From: Candidatus Hydrogenedentota bacterium
Lineage (GTDB): Bacteria; Hydrogenedentota; Hydrogenedentia; Hydrogenedentales; SLHB01
Direction: 5' to 3'
Length of the DNA stretch: 16,306 bases
Assembly (NCBI GenBank): GCA_035416745.1
Contig: DAOLNV010000004.1
Coordinates: forward strand, 119,083 to 135,388
Under the pieces are notes generated by a model. The model was not told the origin of the DNA, ran no database searches, and saw only the letters and a list, made by a program, of their open reading frames with translations. The position numbers and the translations under genes were made by a program. Below, in pieces: positions 14,655-16,306 of the stretch. Positions within the stretch are counted from its first letter, which is position 1, and each line of letters starts with the position of its first letter.

Positions 14655-16217
14655 ATGACCGAGGAACATCACTCGACCGAACAGCAGCTTATCGAGAACC
14701 GCATCGAGAAGATGGCGCGTTTCCGCGAACGCGGCGACGAGCCCTTCAAATACGCGTTCCGGCGTTCGTGTTCGATCGCCGAGGCGCGGGCCGCCTTCGA
14801 AACCGCCGAGAAAGACGCGCACGAGCCCGAGCAGCTGAACGTGCCGGTTACGGTCGCCGGGCGCATGGTGGCCCTGCGCGGACAAGGCAAGGTGACCTTT
14901 GCCGACCTGCGCGACGAATCGGACCGCCTGCAGGTTTTCTTCCGCCAGAACGAGTTGGGCGATGCGGCCTACGAGCACCTCAAAGATCTCGATATCGGCG
15001 ATTTTCTGGGCATCGCGGGACAGGTGTTCCGCACCCGCCGCGGCGAGGTGACGGTACGCGCGGAGGAGTACACGCTTCTCACGAAATCGTTGCGGCCCTT
15101 GCCCGAGAAATGGCACGGGTTGACGGACGTCGAGACCCGGTACCGCCAGCGGCACCTCGACATGGTGTCGAATCCGGAAGTGCTCGAGACGTTTCGCCGC
15201 CGCATCAAGATCATCAGCACGCTGCGGCAGTGGCTGACGGCGCGGGGATTCCTCGAGGTCGAGACGCCCATGCTGCACCACATTCCAGGAGGGGCGACCG
15301 CGCGCCCCTTTGTCACGCATCACAACACGTTCGATCGGAATTTCTATCTTCGGATCGCGCCGGAACTCCACCTCAAACGCTTGATCGTCGGCGGGTTCGA
15401 AAAGGTCTTCGAACTCAACCGCAGCTTCCGCAATGAAGGAGTTGACACGCTGCACAATCCCGAGTTCACCATGATGGAACTCTATGAAGCCTATCAGGAT
15501 TACATGGGATTGATGGACACCACGGAGGAGATGCTCGCCGATGTCGCCCGCGAGGTGACCGGGGACACTGCCTTCGACTACCTGGGGCAAACCATCGACA
15601 TGACCCGCCCCTGGAAGCGCATCTCGCTGTTCGAGGCTATCCGGGAGCATGCCCGCATCGATCTCGAGCCCCACAAGGACGACCGGAACGCCGCGGCGGA
15701 GCTCGCGGAAGGCGCGGGCTGCCTCATCGAGGACCACATGGGATATGGAAAGATCGTGGACGAGGTTATGTCGGAGAAAGTGAAGCCCAACCTGGTCCAG
15801 CCCACGTTCCTTTACGATTATCCGCTGGAGATCTCCCCTTTGGCGAAGAAGAAGCGCGGAAATCCCAGCCTGACCGAGCGGTTCCAGCTTTTCGTTGCGG
15901 GCATGGAGCTGGGCAACGCGTTCAGCGAGTTGAACGACCCCATCGATCAGCGGGAACGGTTCATGGACCAGGTGCGGCAGCGTGAACGGGGCGACGATGA
16001 GGCCCAGTACCTCGACAACGATTACATCACGGCTCTTGAGCTCGGCATGCCTCCTACGGCGGGGCTGGGCATCGGAGTCGACCGGCTGGCCATGCTGCTG
16101 ACGAATAAGGCCTCGATTCGCGAAGTGATCCTGTTTCCCCAACTGCGGACCATCGAGGCGGCGGGCGACACAACATTTCCACCTATTTCCGGAGAAGGAA
16201 ACGTCAAAACAAGCTGA
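14655..16217 (+). CDS. lysS: Lysyl-tRNA synthetase, class II
   Basis: This enzyme charges tRNA-Lys in the cytoplasm. With this start it has 520 residues (E. coli 505). An N-terminal OB-fold anticodon-binding domain spans about 60-145 (VTVAGRMVALRGQGKVTFADLRD). The class II catalytic domain follows, with motif 1 around GFLEVETPMLHHIPGGATARPF (198-219), motif 2 at FRNEGVDTLHNPEFTMMELY (258-277) and motif 3 at GLGIGVDRLAML (470-481). PTFLYDYP-EISPLAK (383-398) is also typical. An in-frame ATG at 14610 would add 15 basic, non-homologous residues; ATG 14655 is preferred because E. coli-like sequence begins just after it and AGGG lies about nine bases upstream. A C-terminal extension of about 20 residues follows the usual end. 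It is 81 bases after prfB. Confidence 0.97.
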   Translation: MTEEHHSTEQQLIENRIEKMARFRERGDEPFKYAFRRSCSIAEARAAFETAEKDAHEPEQLNVPVTVAGRMVALRGQGKVTFADLRDESDRLQVFFRQNELGDAAYEHLKDLDIGDFLGIAGQVFRTRRGEVTVRAEEYTLLTKSLRPLPEKWHGLTDVETRYRQRHLDMVSNPEVLETFRRRIKIISTLRQWLTARGFLEVETPMLHHIPGGATARPFVTHHNTFDRNFYLRIAPELHLKRLIVGGFEKVFELNRSFRNEGVDTLHNPEFTMMELYEAYQDYMGLMDTTEEMLADVAREVTGDTAFDYLGQTIDMTRPWKRISLFEAIREHARIDLEPHKDDRNAAAELAEGAGCLIEDHMGYGKIVDEVMSEKVKPNLVQPTFLYDYPLEISPLAKKKRGNPSLTERFQLFVAGMELGNAFSELNDPIDQRERFMDQVRQRERGDDEAQYLDNDYITALELGMPPTAGLGIGVDRLAMLLTNKASIREVILFPQLRTIEAAGDTTFPPISGEGNVKTS

Positions 16218-16250
16218 CGGTGCGGCCTTGGTCGAAGAAAGGCAGTTTGC

Positions 16251-16306
16251 ATGCGGTTTGAAGCGTTCATAGCGAGCCGGTACCTGCGGGGAAAGCGCAA
16301 GAGCCG
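16251..16306 (+). CDS. LolC/LolE-type lipoprotein-release ABC permease, N-terminal fragment
   Basis: Only 18 complete codons lie in the window (MRFEAFIASRYLRGKRKS). The pattern F-x-A-x-RYL-RGKRK is the typical cytoplasmic start of LolC/LolE permeases, just before their first membrane helix. AAAGG (16238-16242) is eight bases before the ATG, 33 bases after the lysS stop. lysS followed by lol genes is a known arrangement in several Gram-negative groups, which supports the call. If right, the protein would extract lipoproteins from the inner membrane with LolD. Confidence 0.65.
   Translation, partial: MRFEAFIASRYLRGKRKS

Noticed and set aside
14337..16142. A 601-codon open frame on the minus strand opposite lysS
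   Set aside because: It is an antisense shadow of lysS in GC-rich sequence. It shows no family motifs, while the plus strand carries all class II LysRS motifs.
1..16306. CRISPR arrays, tRNA or rRNA genes, insertion sequences
   Set aside because: No regularly spaced repeats, tRNA-like cloverleaf, rRNA core sequence or transposase motif was found by eye on either strand.

Overview
The window is GC-rich bacterial chromosome, densely coded, with two divergent gene blocks separated by a 315-base non-coding stretch (6969-7283). The far right end begins a LolC/LolE-type lipoprotein-export permease, which points to a Gram-negative, outer-membrane-bearing bacterium. A secreted GH89-like glycosidase, a HEAT/YbjN-like protein, a pentapeptide-repeat protein and a one-domain EF-Ts would suit an uncultured PVC-superphylum, Hydrogenedentota-like or deltaproteobacterial-type lineage. 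That placement is inference only; nothing in the window fixes the phylum. No rRNA, tRNA, CRISPR, transposase or phage gene was seen.

Left block, minus strand (read 6968 to 1): a HEAT-like/CesT-YbjN-like protein, a pentapeptide-repeat protein and a metallo-beta-lactamase-fold hydrolase are joined by TGATG stop/start overlaps. After a gap holding a good sigma70-type promoter come aroA (EPSP synthase) and a strongly divergent chorismate-synthase-family protein. A secreted GH89-like alpha-N-acetylglucosaminidase follows and runs off the left edge. aroA and the aroC-like gene would form the last two shikimate-pathway steps, but the aroC-like protein has lost several residues that are near-invariant in the family. 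This is the most unusual signal in the window.

Right block, plus strand: a MATE-family efflux transporter is followed by a promoter and a structured 5' leader, and then the classic rpsB-tsf-pyrH-frr run (ribosomal protein S2, EF-Ts, UMP kinase, ribosome recycling factor). A strong intrinsic terminator follows frr. Then come uppS and cdsA (isoprenoid carrier and phospholipid synthesis), prfB (RF2, no programmed frameshift), lysS (class II lysyl-tRNA synthetase) and the start of lolC/E. This joins the translation/envelope cluster directly to the prfB-lysS-lol cluster, without dxr, rseP or bamA in between.

Functionally the right block is core housekeeping (translation, nucleotide supply, lipid precursors and lipoprotein sorting). 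The left block mixes aromatic amino acid biosynthesis with accessory genes of uncertain role.
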